A stretch of DNA of 7,807 nt from Pseudomonadota bacterium (lineage in GTDB: Bacteria; Pseudomonadota; Gammaproteobacteria; Xanthomonadales; Rhodanobacteraceae). Positions within the stretch are counted from its first letter, which is position 1. Each line of letters begins with the position of its first letter. A program made the translations under genes and the position numbers. The DNA lies in assembly GCA_021783385.1 (NCBI GenBank), contig JAJXTX010000118.1:1-7807 (forward strand), given 5' to 3'. The notes under the pieces are model-generated. The model searched no databases. It saw nothing but the letters and a program-made list of their open reading frames with translations, and was not told where the DNA came from. This document shows positions 1-5,676 of the stretch, in pieces.

Positions 1-745
1 CTGGCTGCTGCTGGCGGCCGCGCTGTTCACGGCATTCATCCTGCTCGGCAACTGGCAGGTGCGCCGCCTGCACTGGAAGCTCAACCTCATCCACGACGTG
101 GCCACGCGCGTACACGCACCGCCGGTGACCGCGCCCGGTCCCGCGCAGTGGCCGCAGATTGCGCGCGGCCAGCTGCAATACCTGCATGTGCGCCTGCATG
201 GCCAGTTTCTCGACGGTGCGCAGACACTGGTGCACGGCACCAGCAAGCAGGGCTACGGTTACTGGGTGATCGCCCCGCTGCGCACGGATCGAGGTTTCAT
301 CGTGCTGATCAACCGCGGCTATGTTTCCGCTGACCTGCCGGGCACCCCGGCGTACGCGCAGGCGCAGCCACCGCCTGGCGAAGTCAGCCTGACCGGACTG
401 CTGCGCTTGTCAGAGCCCGGAGGCGGCTTTCTGCGTCCCAATCGGCCCGCTGCCGGCCAATGGTATTCGCGCGATGTGTCGGCGATCGCCTCGGTACGCA
501 GCCTGCCGGCAGCCGAAGTGGCACCCTACTTCGTCGATGCCGATGCCGCCCTGCCAAGCCCCGCCGACAGCCCCCCGTGGCCGAAAGCCGGCCTCACCGT
601 GATCCAATTTCCCAACAACCATCTCGGCTACCTGATTACGTGGTATCTGCTGGCGGTGGGCGTCCTGGTGGCCGCGTGCTACGTGGGCCGCGACGAATAC
701 CGTCGACGCCGCGGCGCCGGCGTCACGCCTGCGCGCCGGCGCTGA
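1..745 (+). CDS. SURF1 family cytochrome oxidase assembly protein (5' end missing)
   Basis: The frame is open to the left edge (first full codon at base 2) and ends at TGA 743-745, giving 247 visible residues. SURF1 proteins are inner-membrane factors that assist maturation of haem-copper oxidase subunit I, probably in haem a delivery. Visible hallmarks are an N-terminal membrane segment running into LLGNWQVRRLHWKLNLI, which matches the family's LGxWQxxRxxWKxxLI signature; the central VLINRGYV strand (family: VLVNRGWV); and near the C-terminus NHLGYLITWYLLA, which leads into a second membrane segment and a basic RRRR tail. This two-helix topology with a periplasmic domain is typical, and bacterial members are about 230-260 residues, so only a few residues are missing. 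A GTG at 59 is an internal Val codon, not the start, because it would remove the first helix and the LGNWQ motif. In many proteobacteria haem A synthase follows; here an aldo/keto reductase does. Confidence 0.9.
   Translation, partial: WLLLAAALFTAFILLGNWQVRRLHWKLNLIHDVATRVHAPPVTAPGPAQWPQIARGQLQYLHVRLHGQFLDGAQTLVHGTSKQGYGYWVIAPLRTDRGFIVLINRGYVSADLPGTPAYAQAQPPPGEVSLTGLLRLSEPGGGFLRPNRPAAGQWYSRDVSAIASVRSLPAAEVAPYFVDADAALPSPADSPPWPKAGLTVIQFPNNHLGYLITWYLLAVGVLVAACYVGRDEYRRRRGAGVTPARRR
714..742 (+). repeat. 9-bp perfect inverted repeat at the end of the SURF1 gene
   Basis: GCGCCGGCG at 714-722 is mirrored by CGCCGGCGC at 734-742, with an 11-base loop, ending directly before the stop codon at 743. 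The mRNA could form a very GC-rich hairpin here. There is no T-tract after it, so it is not a standard intrinsic terminator. It may slow decay or ribosomes, or simply reflect the Arg/Ala/Gly-rich tail. Confidence 0.4.
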
Positions 746-859
746 GGCCCTCCACCGCGCCGATGACGCATCGCGACGGCCGCGGTCAGCGTGTCGCCTC
801 GCTTGTGGCAGCGCGTTCCGCTGGGCACACTGCCAGCCCCTTCCCTGCCCTGAACTGCC
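746..859. other. Gap between SURF1 and the aldo/keto reductase
   Basis: This 114-base gap has no convincing small gene and no clear sigma-70 promoter. It contains a 6-bp inverted repeat, TGGCAG 806-811 and CTGCCA 830-835, with an 18-base loop and no T-run. No strong Shine-Dalgarno sequence is seen in front of the reductase ATG at 860. Whether the reductase is read through from SURF1 or has its own promoter cannot be decided from the sequence. Confidence 0.4.
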
Positions 860-1750
860 ATGCCTGACCAGCTCGCCTCCGCACCGCTCGCACTCTCGCC
901 CATCGTCGCCGGCCTGTGGCGGCTGACCGAGTGGAAGCTCGACGTGCCGGCGCGCGTGCGCTGGATCGAACAGGCGCTGGAGCTGGGCATCACCAGCTTC
1001 GACCATGCGGATATCTACGGTGACTACCGCGCCGAGGCGCTGTTCGGCGAGGCGCTGCGGACGGCACCGGCGCTGCGCCAGCGCATGCAGCTGGTGAGCA
1101 AGTGCGGCATCCGCTTGCGCTCGGCGCAGCGGCCGTACCGGGTCAACCACTACGACACCTCCGCCGCCTACGTGCGCACGCAGGTGGAACAGTCGCTACG
1201 CAACCTGCACACCGAACAGCTGGATCTGCTGCTGATCCATCGGCCCGATTACCTGATGGACGCGGCGGCGCTGGCCGAGACGTTCGCCGCGCTCACGCGC
1301 GAGGGCAAGGTGGCGCACTGGGGCGTCTCCAACCACAGCACCAGCCAGTTCGCCCTGCTCCACCAGCAGCATCCGCTGACCACCCACCAGATCGAGTTGT
1401 CAGTGCTGATGATGAATGCGCTGGACGACGGCACGCTGGACCAGGCGCAGGCGCTGGGCCTGCGTCCAATGGTCTGGTCACCGCTGGGCGGTGGCCGGCT
1501 GTTCAACGGTGACGATGCGCAGGCCGTACGCGTGGGCGAGGCGATGACGCCGATCGCCGCCCGGCTCGGCATCAGCCTCGCCACGCTGGCCTATGCGTGG
1601 ATCCTGCGCCACCCGTCGCGGCCACATCCGATCACCGGCAGCGGCCGCCTCGAGGGCCTGCGCGAGGCAGTCGCCGCGCTCGATGTGACGCTCGACGCGG
1701 AGGACTGGTACGCCATCTGGACGGCCAGCAAGGGGCATCCGGTGCCCTAG
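860..1750 (+). CDS. ydhF: YdhF-like aldo/keto reductase
   Basis: This encodes 296 residues, the usual length of a (beta/alpha)8-barrel NADPH-dependent aldo/keto reductase of the YdhF branch, a cytosolic enzyme whose physiological substrate is not settled. The expected catalytic tetrad is visible: Asp48 and Tyr53 in FDHADIYG, Lys81 in VSKCGI, and His127 in LLLIHRPD. Further YdhF-like landmarks are GKVAHWGVSNHS (149-160), WSPLGGGRLF (206-215), the cofactor-site stretch PITGSGRLEGLREAV (257-271) and the C-terminal GHPVP. The ATG at 860 is well supported because an in-frame TGA lies at 851-853, so no upstream start is possible. The gene is convergent with the WYL regulator, 81 bases apart. There is no visible functional link to SURF1. 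The family assignment is strong; the E. coli gene name rests on remembered similarity, not on a search. Confidence 0.92.
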   Translation: MPDQLASAPLALSPIVAGLWRLTEWKLDVPARVRWIEQALELGITSFDHADIYGDYRAEALFGEALRTAPALRQRMQLVSKCGIRLRSAQRPYRVNHYDTSAAYVRTQVEQSLRNLHTEQLDLLLIHRPDYLMDAAALAETFAALTREGKVAHWGVSNHSTSQFALLHQQHPLTTHQIELSVLMMNALDDGTLDQAQALGLRPMVWSPLGGGRLFNGDDAQAVRVGEAMTPIAARLGISLATLAYAWILRHPSRPHPITGSGRLEGLREAVAALDVTLDAEDWYAIWTASKGHPVP

Positions 1751-1768
1751 TACGAGCAGCATGTCGGC

Positions 1769-1788
1769 GTTGGCCGGGCGGCGAATCC
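1769..1788. repeat. Intergenic repeat copy 1 (matches 5649-5668)
   Basis: The 20-base segment GTTGGCCGGGCNGCGAATCC occurs here (N = G) and again at 5649-5668 (N = T), in the same orientation, 19 of 20 identical. Both copies lie in gaps between convergent genes, downstream of a minus-strand gene. Looser similarity continues to the left: GTCGGC here and TGTCGGGC near the second copy, with a gap of a few bases. It may be a dispersed extragenic repeat or a chance shared GC-rich motif. Confidence 0.5.
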
Positions 1789-1812
1789 ACCTGTGTGGTC
1801 TGCTACCCGCCG
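1775..1812. terminator. Possible bidirectional hairpin between convergent genes
   Basis: CGGGCGG at 1775-1781 pairs with CCCGCCG at 1806-1812, and the loop contains a second small hairpin, CCAC 1787-1790 with GTGG 1795-1798. Alternative pairings are GTCGGCG 1763-1769 with CGCCGAC 1808-1814, and GCGAATC 1781-1787 with GATTCGC 1819-1825. This symmetry sits in the 81-base gap where the reductase (+) and the WYL regulator (-) converge, a place where a two-way transcription stop is expected. No T-tract is present on either strand, so the call is weak. Confidence 0.35.
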
Positions 1813-1831
1813 ACGCCAGATTCGCGTGAAT

Positions 1832-2794
1832 TCAATCGCCGCCGGACCCGGCCAGCGCATGCAGCCGCTTCGCACAACGCGCGAGTTCGGCGCAAAGTTT
1901 CGTCGGGCTGCGTATCTCGAAGTCGAACGACAAACTCGCAAGCTGACGCGCGAACCAGCCAAGGTCATCGGCGCTGGTGCGCAGCAGCACCCCGCCACCC
2001 ACCGGTTCGAGCAGGCCGAACGCCAGTGAAAAGGCACGCCGCGCCGTCGGCAGATCGGTGCGCAAGAGCACCTCGATCGGTTGACCGTGCGGGATCGTGG
2101 CAATGCCGCGCAGCAGTTGGTCCAGCGCGTCGAAACCGGGCGGCCGGCGGAACGGCCGGTCGAGCCGGCTCACCGCGCCGATGCGGTCGAGCCGGAACGA
2201 GCGCAGGTCATGGCGCAGGCAGCACATGCCCACCGTGTACCAGGCGCCGGCCCACCAGGCCAGACCGTACGGGTGGAATTCACGTTCCGTGTGCGCACCC
2301 GCCGCCGAGAGGTAGCTCATGCTCACCCGCTGTTGCGCCTGTGCCGCACGGGTCAGTGTCATCAGCGCCGCGTTGCTTGCCGGCGTATTCGCGGCAGGCC
2401 GCAGGTCGACCTTCACCGTATCGGCGATCGCGCCCACCTGATGCTTCAGGCTGTCGGGCATGACCCGGGCCAGCTTGGCCTGCACGCTTTCGACCGCCGG
2501 CGCGGCCTGCGCTAGGCCCAGCCCGCGCACGGCCACCATGCCCACCGACAGGGCCACGGCCTCGTCATTGGTGAACATCATCGGCGGCAGCTTGTATCCG
2601 GCCACCAGCATGTAGGCACCGTGGCGGCCGCGCTCGGCGGTGAGCGGGATGCCGAGGTCCTCCAACATCACGATGTAGCGGCGCAGCGTACGCACATCCA
2701 CGCCGACCCGGCGCGCCAGCTCCGAGCCGCTCATCCGGCCATGGCTCTGCAGCAGCTCGAGCACAGCCAGCACGCGGGTGGTGGGTTGGGTCAT
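1832..2794 (-). CDS. YafY-type transcriptional regulator (HTH + WYL domain)
   Basis: Reading from the ATG at 2794 gives 320 residues. It starts MTQPTTRVLAVLELLQ and has a DeoR/HTH_11-type winged helix-turn-helix at about 5-65, with recognition helix VDVRTLRRYIVMLEDLG and wing AERGRHGAYML. A linker KLPPMMFTNDEAVALSVG follows, then a WYL domain at about 155-215 (HPYGLAWWAGAWYTVG ... RSFRLDRI; the name motif reads W-Y-T here), then a C-terminal WCX-like extension at about 238-315. WYL proteins are ligand- or DNA-responsive regulators that often control an adjacent divergent operon. An ATG at 2812 would add six residues (MDRMPT) but has no ribosome site. The 2794 start is preferred because this family typically begins close to PTTRVL and GGATAGAA precedes it at a workable distance. 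It is divergent from the NIPSNAP-LysE pair, which is its likely target, and may also control itself through 2814-2838. Confidence 0.9.
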   Translation of the reverse strand: MTQPTTRVLAVLELLQSHGRMSGSELARRVGVDVRTLRRYIVMLEDLGIPLTAERGRHGAYMLVAGYKLPPMMFTNDEAVALSVGMVAVRGLGLAQAAPAVESVQAKLARVMPDSLKHQVGAIADTVKVDLRPAANTPASNAALMTLTRAAQAQQRVSMSYLSAAGAHTEREFHPYGLAWWAGAWYTVGMCCLRHDLRSFRLDRIGAVSRLDRPFRRPPGFDALDQLLRGIATIPHGQPIEVLLRTDLPTARRAFSLAFGLLEPVGGGVLLRTSADDLGWFARQLASLSFDFEIRSPTKLCAELARCAKRLHALAGSGGD

Positions 2795-2813
2795 GGTCGG
2801 CATTCTATCCATA

Positions 2814-2838
2814 AATCAGGGCGAAATTTGTCCTGATT
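2814..2838. promoter_or_regulatory. Inverted repeat, candidate operator of the WYL regulator
   Basis: AATCAGG at 2814-2820 is mirrored by CCTGATT at 2832-2838, separated by 11 bases (arm centres 18 bases apart, nearly two helical turns). The spacer is AT-rich (contains AAATTT). It lies between the divergent regulator and the NIPSNAP gene and overlaps a possible -35 at 2828-2833, as expected for a dimer-binding operator. Binding by this regulator is inferred, not shown. Confidence 0.5.
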
Positions 2839-2856
2839 AAGTCATAGCGTGATATC
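2828..2856 (+). promoter_or_regulatory. Weak candidate promoter for NIPSNAP-LysE
   Basis: TTGTCC (2828-2833) matches four of six bases of the sigma-70 -35 consensus. It is followed after 17 bases by GATATC (2851-2856), which matches only three of six at -10. It overlaps the right arm of the inverted repeat, so repression by occlusion is plausible. This is the best candidate in the short intergenic space, but it is not strong. Confidence 0.3.
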
Positions 2857-2880
2857 GACCATGACCATCAAAGGGTTCCC

Positions 2881-3738
2881 ATGAAGCACGTCAAACACCC
2901 CCTGCCCGGCATCGCCTCGCTCGCCGCCTGTGCCGCCATGCATGTGGCACACGGCCAGCCCCTCGACGCGACCGCGATGCAAAGCGTGCAGTACCTGCAG
3001 GATTTCCCGGTCGTCGAGTTCCGCCGCTACACCACCAGCGATGGCGAACGGGCGCACTTCGTCAAATACTTCGATGCCTATTTCCCGGAGGCTTTCGAAC
3101 AATTGGGCGCAATGGTGTTCGGGCAGTTCACGGAGCGCGGCCATCCCGACCGTTTCACCTGGCTGCGCGGCTTCAAGGACATCAACGCCCGCCCGATAGT
3201 CAATGCTGCGTTCTATTACGGCCCGCTGTGGAAAGAGCACCGGATCAAGGTGAACGCGATCCTGCCCGACAGCGACAACGTGATGCTGCTGCATCCGCTG
3301 CAGCCGGCATCGGGTATCTCCGTGCTGCCGGCGGTGGATCCGATCGCCGAGGAAGACGGTGCGCACGGCGTGGTGGTGGCGCAGATCTTCGCCATTCGCA
3401 AAGGCAGTGAAGCAGCCTTCGCGGAGCAGACGCAAACCGCCTTTGCGCACTACCGTATCGCCGGCGTGCATCGGGCCGGCGTGCAGGTATCGCTGGATGT
3501 GCCGAACAACTTTCCGCAGTTGCCGATACGCGCGGACGGACCGTTCCTGGTCTGGCTGGGCGTGGTCAGGGACGACGACACGCTGGACTCGCAGCTCGCC
3601 CCGCTGCTGGACGCAGCCGAACGTTCGCTCACGGCCTCGGGGCTGTTGCGCGGCGCACCGGAGCGCGTAGTGATGGATCCGACCCCGCGTTCGCGCCTGC
3701 GCTGGCTGCCCGATGCCAGCGGCGGGATATCGCCATGA
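2881..3738 (+). CDS. NIPSNAP family protein
   Basis: This encodes 285 residues with two tandem NIPSNAP-like (dimeric alpha/beta-barrel) units. The first, about 44-137, runs from VVEFRRYTTSDGERAHFVKY through GQFTERGHPDRFTWLRGFKD and NAAFYYGPLWKEHR to PDSDNVMLLHP. The second, about 162-275, has VVVAQIFAIRKGSEAAF, the PNNFPQLPIR turn and FLVWLGVV. The family's biochemical role is unknown; the fold resembles small monooxygenase and dehalogenase-like barrels. The first 26 residues (MKHVKH, then an Ala-rich stretch to AHGQ) could be a short export signal, but its hydrophobic core is weak, so location is uncertain. ATG 2881 has AAAGGG five bases upstream, and an in-frame TAG at 2845-2847 limits extension. 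The last four bases overlap the LysE start, implying translational coupling. The divergent WYL regulator is the probable controller. Confidence 0.85.
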   Translation: MKHVKHPLPGIASLAACAAMHVAHGQPLDATAMQSVQYLQDFPVVEFRRYTTSDGERAHFVKYFDAYFPEAFEQLGAMVFGQFTERGHPDRFTWLRGFKDINARPIVNAAFYYGPLWKEHRIKVNAILPDSDNVMLLHPLQPASGISVLPAVDPIAEEDGAHGVVVAQIFAIRKGSEAAFAEQTQTAFAHYRIAGVHRAGVQVSLDVPNNFPQLPIRADGPFLVWLGVVRDDDTLDSQLAPLLDAAERSLTASGLLRGAPERVVMDPTPRSRLRWLPDASGGISP

Positions 3739-4370
3739 TCCACTACGGGCAGCTGGGGCTGTTCTTCGCGCTGGTCTTCGGCATCGTCGTGCTTCCCGGT
3801 CTCGATATGGCTTTCGTGCTGGGCAGTTCGCTGGCCGGTGGCCGCCGTCGCGGGCTCGCCGCCGTGGCCGGCATCATCGCCGGCGGCATCTGCCATGTGG
3901 TGATGACGGCGATGGGCATCAGCGTCCTGCTGAAACTGATCCCCGGCGCATTCAATGCGCTGCTGTTCGCCGGCGCGCTCTATATCGCCTGGATCGGCAT
4001 CTCCCTGATGCACAGCGAAGCTTCGTTCGGCCTGCAGCCGGATGCCCGGCAGCGATCGCACGCGGCGACCTTTCGCCAGGGCATGCTCACCAGCCTGCTC
4101 AACCCGAAGGCCTACCTGTTCATGCTTGCCGTGTTTCCGCAGTTCCTGCACCCCGAAAACGGTTGTATCTGGTTGCAGGCCGCGGTGCTCTGGTTGATCA
4201 TCGCGATCAACCAGTTCTGCGTGTACGGTGGTGTCGCCTTGATGGCCGATCGCGCACGGCGATGGCTGCAGGGCAAGCCGGCCGCCGGCGCGCTGGCAAC
4301 CCGTTGCGTGGGAGGGCTGCTGATCGCCGCGGCGATGCTGACCGGTTTCGAGGGATGGCGCCGGATCTGA
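3735..4370 (+). CDS. LysE/RhtB family amino-acid or metabolite exporter
   Basis: This encodes 211 residues, the standard LysE-superfamily size, with about six hydrophobic helices (near 6-27, 41-63, 71-92, 117-137, 146-168 and 190-207). Family signatures are VLPGLDMAFVLGSSLAGGRRRGLAAV-type sequence at 19-44 (Leu-Asp where many members have PGP-D), ALYIAWIGISLM at 81-92, and the diagnostic FRQGMLTSLLNPKAYLFM followed by VFPQF at 113-137. These proteins are inner-membrane, proton-motive-force-driven exporters of amino acids or related small molecules; the substrate cannot be read from sequence. The ATG at 3735 overlaps the NIPSNAP stop (ATGA, 3735-3738), so the two are almost certainly one operon. 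Coupling suggests the exporter moves something related to the NIPSNAP protein's job, which is inference only. No clear terminator follows; TGAGCC 4368-4373 and GGCTC 4389-4393 form only a poor stem. Confidence 0.92.
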   Translation: MIHYGQLGLFFALVFGIVVLPGLDMAFVLGSSLAGGRRRGLAAVAGIIAGGICHVVMTAMGISVLLKLIPGAFNALLFAGALYIAWIGISLMHSEASFGLQPDARQRSHAATFRQGMLTSLLNPKAYLFMLAVFPQFLHPENGCIWLQAAVLWLIIAINQFCVYGGVALMADRARRWLQGKPAAGALATRCVGGLLIAAAMLTGFEGWRRI

Positions 4371-4527
4371 GCCGCCATCGACGCAACAGGCTCCTAGGGT
4401 GCCCCCGCCTTTCGATGACCACCATCGTCCTGCAGCAGGAAACGGATGGTCTCCACGCAAGTGCTGCTGGATAGTGCCGCACCATCGAAATAGCAGCCTG
4501 CAGGAATCGTTCCCGCACTGAGGCCGG
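4371..4527. other. Gap upstream of the outer-membrane protein gene, with palindromes
   Basis: This 157-base stretch has no recognisable gene. It contains TCCTGCAGCAGGA at 4428-4440, a perfect 6+1+6 palindrome; CCTGCAGG at 4497-4504, repeating the CCTGCAG core; and a distant inverted pair, TTTCGATG 4410-4417 and CATCGAAA 4483-4490. These could be operator sites for the gene at 4528. No convincing -35/-10 pair was found. Confidence 0.4.
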
Positions 4528-5580
4528 ATGCTCGGGATGAAGATGACGCTGGCGAAAATCATGATCGCACTTCGGTGCGGGCGGCGCTTTCTCCCGGGCT
4601 GGGTGCCGGGCGGCCTGCTGTTGCCGCTGGCGGCCTTTGCGCCGGTCTTTGCGGCCAGTGCCGGCAACGTGGCCTTGGCTGCGCCTGCGACACCACCCTC
4701 GCCGCCCCTGCGGCAGTCGCTGGACGATGCATGGTGGACGGGTCCGATGCTGGCGAACTCGGCGGCAACCCTGCCGCGCGGGCATTTCCTGATCGAGCCC
4801 TATATCTACGACGTGTCCTCTCGCCACGCGGACGGTTTCGGCTCGCAGGCCTATATCCTCTATGGACTGACGGACCGGCTCACGGCGGGTCTGATTCCCG
4901 TGCTTGGCTACAACCGGATGCAGGGTGCCGCGAACAGCACGGGCGTCGGGCTGGGCGACGCCAGCGTGCAGGCGCAATATCGCCTCACCCGGTTCCACGC
5001 AGGCAGTTCGCTGCCGACGATCTCGCTCCAGCTGCAGGAAACACTGCCGACCGGAGGGTACGACCGGCTCGGCAACCGGCTCAGCGATGGCCTCGGCAGC
5101 GGCGCCACCACCACCACCTTGCAGCTCAACACGCAGACCTACTTCTGGCTGGCGAACGGTCGCATCCTGCGCATGCGCTTCAACGTGGCGCAATCCTGGT
5201 CCCGTCGCGCGCACCTCGCAGACGTCAGCGTCTATGGCACGGTGGCAGGATTCCGCGGCAACGCCAAGCCCGGCAACGCCTTCTTCGTCGACGCCGCCTG
5301 GGAATACAGCCTGAGCCTGCGCTGGGTGCTGGCACTCGACGTCACCTACCGCCGCAGCCACGCTACCCACGTGGACGGATCTGCGCTGGCGGATTCCGCC
5401 GGCGCGCCGGCGATCGCCATCCACCGAAGCTTCGGTGCCGGTGAAGCGTTCGGCTTCGCACCCGCGATCGAATACAGCTGGAACGCCAACCTGGGGATAC
5501 TCGTCGGCACCCGGGTGATCGGCGGACCCCACACGACGACCACGATCACGCCGGCCGTGGCGATCAACTACGTCCACTGA
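4528..5580 (+). CDS. Outer-membrane beta-barrel protein, MetA/phenol-degradation family-like
   Basis: This encodes 350 residues. The N-terminus has basic residues (RCGRR) followed by a hydrophobic stretch, VPGGLLLPLAAFAPVFAASA, a good Sec signal with cleavage probably after an AxA-like site near 43-52. The mature part is rich in alternating short strands and turns. It carries landmarks I associate with the Phenol_MetA_deg / putative outer-membrane transporter family: YILYGLTDRLTAGLIPVLGY (109-128), GVGLGDASVQAQYRL (139-153) and LQETLPTGGYDRLGNRL (169-185). The protein ends in a strand, AVAINYVH. It probably sits in the outer membrane as a channel for hydrophobic or aromatic compounds or as a structural barrel; the substrate is unknown. 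ATG 4528 has GAGG four bases upstream; in-frame ATGs at 4537, 4543 and 4561 are possible later starts that keep the signal. It is co-directional with LysE but 157 bases away, so operon membership is uncertain. Confidence 0.75.
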   Translation: MLGMKMTLAKIMIALRCGRRFLPGWVPGGLLLPLAAFAPVFAASAGNVALAAPATPPSPPLRQSLDDAWWTGPMLANSAATLPRGHFLIEPYIYDVSSRHADGFGSQAYILYGLTDRLTAGLIPVLGYNRMQGAANSTGVGLGDASVQAQYRLTRFHAGSSLPTISLQLQETLPTGGYDRLGNRLSDGLGSGATTTTLQLNTQTYFWLANGRILRMRFNVAQSWSRRAHLADVSVYGTVAGFRGNAKPGNAFFVDAAWEYSLSLRWVLALDVTYRRSHATHVDGSALADSAGAPAIAIHRSFGAGEAFGFAPAIEYSWNANLGILVGTRVIGGPHTTTTITPAVAINYVH

Positions 5581-5598
5581 TGCCGTTCCAAGGCAACT

Positions 5599-5673
5599 CC
5601 ATGCGGCACGGGCCCGGTCGCCACATGCAAGGAGCCTGTCGGGCTTCGGTTGGCCGGGCTGCGAATCCGTCGA
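5599..5673 (-). pseudogene. Degenerate copy of the 5'-nucleotidase gene's 3' end
   Basis: Bases 5601-5628 match 5695-5722, inside the 5'-nucleotidase coding end, at 26 of 28 positions in the same orientation. Read on the minus strand, the gap encodes SPAN-RSPTGSL-HVATGPVPHGV, while the real gene encodes SPAN-VESARK-HVATGHVPHGV. The order is the same and the spacing differs by one codon. Further upstream, CGACG-ATTCG is also shared, but with 1-base and 4-base insertions that break the frame. The segment has no start codon of its own and lies directly downstream of the intact gene, so it looks like a relic of a tandem duplication or of a replaced paralogue. The 28-base match is solid; the extension is weaker. 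Confidence 0.55.
5649..5668. repeat. Intergenic repeat copy 2 (matches 1769-1788)
   Basis: This is the second copy of GTTGGCCGGGCNGCGAATCC (N = T), 19 of 20 identical to 1769-1788. It lies eight bases beyond the stop codon of the 5'-nucleotidase gene and inside the putative duplicated gene tail, where it corresponds to the SPAN-coding part. It is closer to the distant copy 1 than to the gene itself, which lacks four of the bases. Confidence 0.5.
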
Positions 5674-5676
5674 GCC

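Noticed and set aside
59..745. SURF1 starting at GTG 59
   Set aside because: The frame stays open to the left edge and the upstream residues are the first membrane helix plus the LGNWQ signature, so the gene is truncated by the window.
1597..2463. Plus-strand 288-codon frame across the reductase end and the WYL gene
   Set aside because: It overlaps two well-supported genes in other frames and is dominated by Arg/Pro/Ala without any domain.
4369..4393. GAGCC/GGCTC stem as a terminator for the LysE gene
   Set aside because: It is only five base pairs with a 15-base loop and no T-tract; too weak to call.
3450..4667. Minus-strand open frame of 405 codons
   Set aside because: It is antisense to NIPSNAP and LysE and spans two real genes and an intergenic gap; low-complexity His/Gln/Arg-rich sequence without domain features.
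4207..5577. Long minus-strand open frame (456 codons) opposite the LysE and outer-membrane genes
   Set aside because: It lies opposite two genes with clear family motifs, has an Arg/Gly/Ala-rich composition typical of GC-rich shadow frames, and contains no recognisable domain.
5632..5648. Stem GGAGCC/GGCTTC in the convergent gap as a terminator
   Set aside because: It is six pairs including a wobble, with no T-run on either strand, and the segment is better explained as part of the duplicated gene tail.
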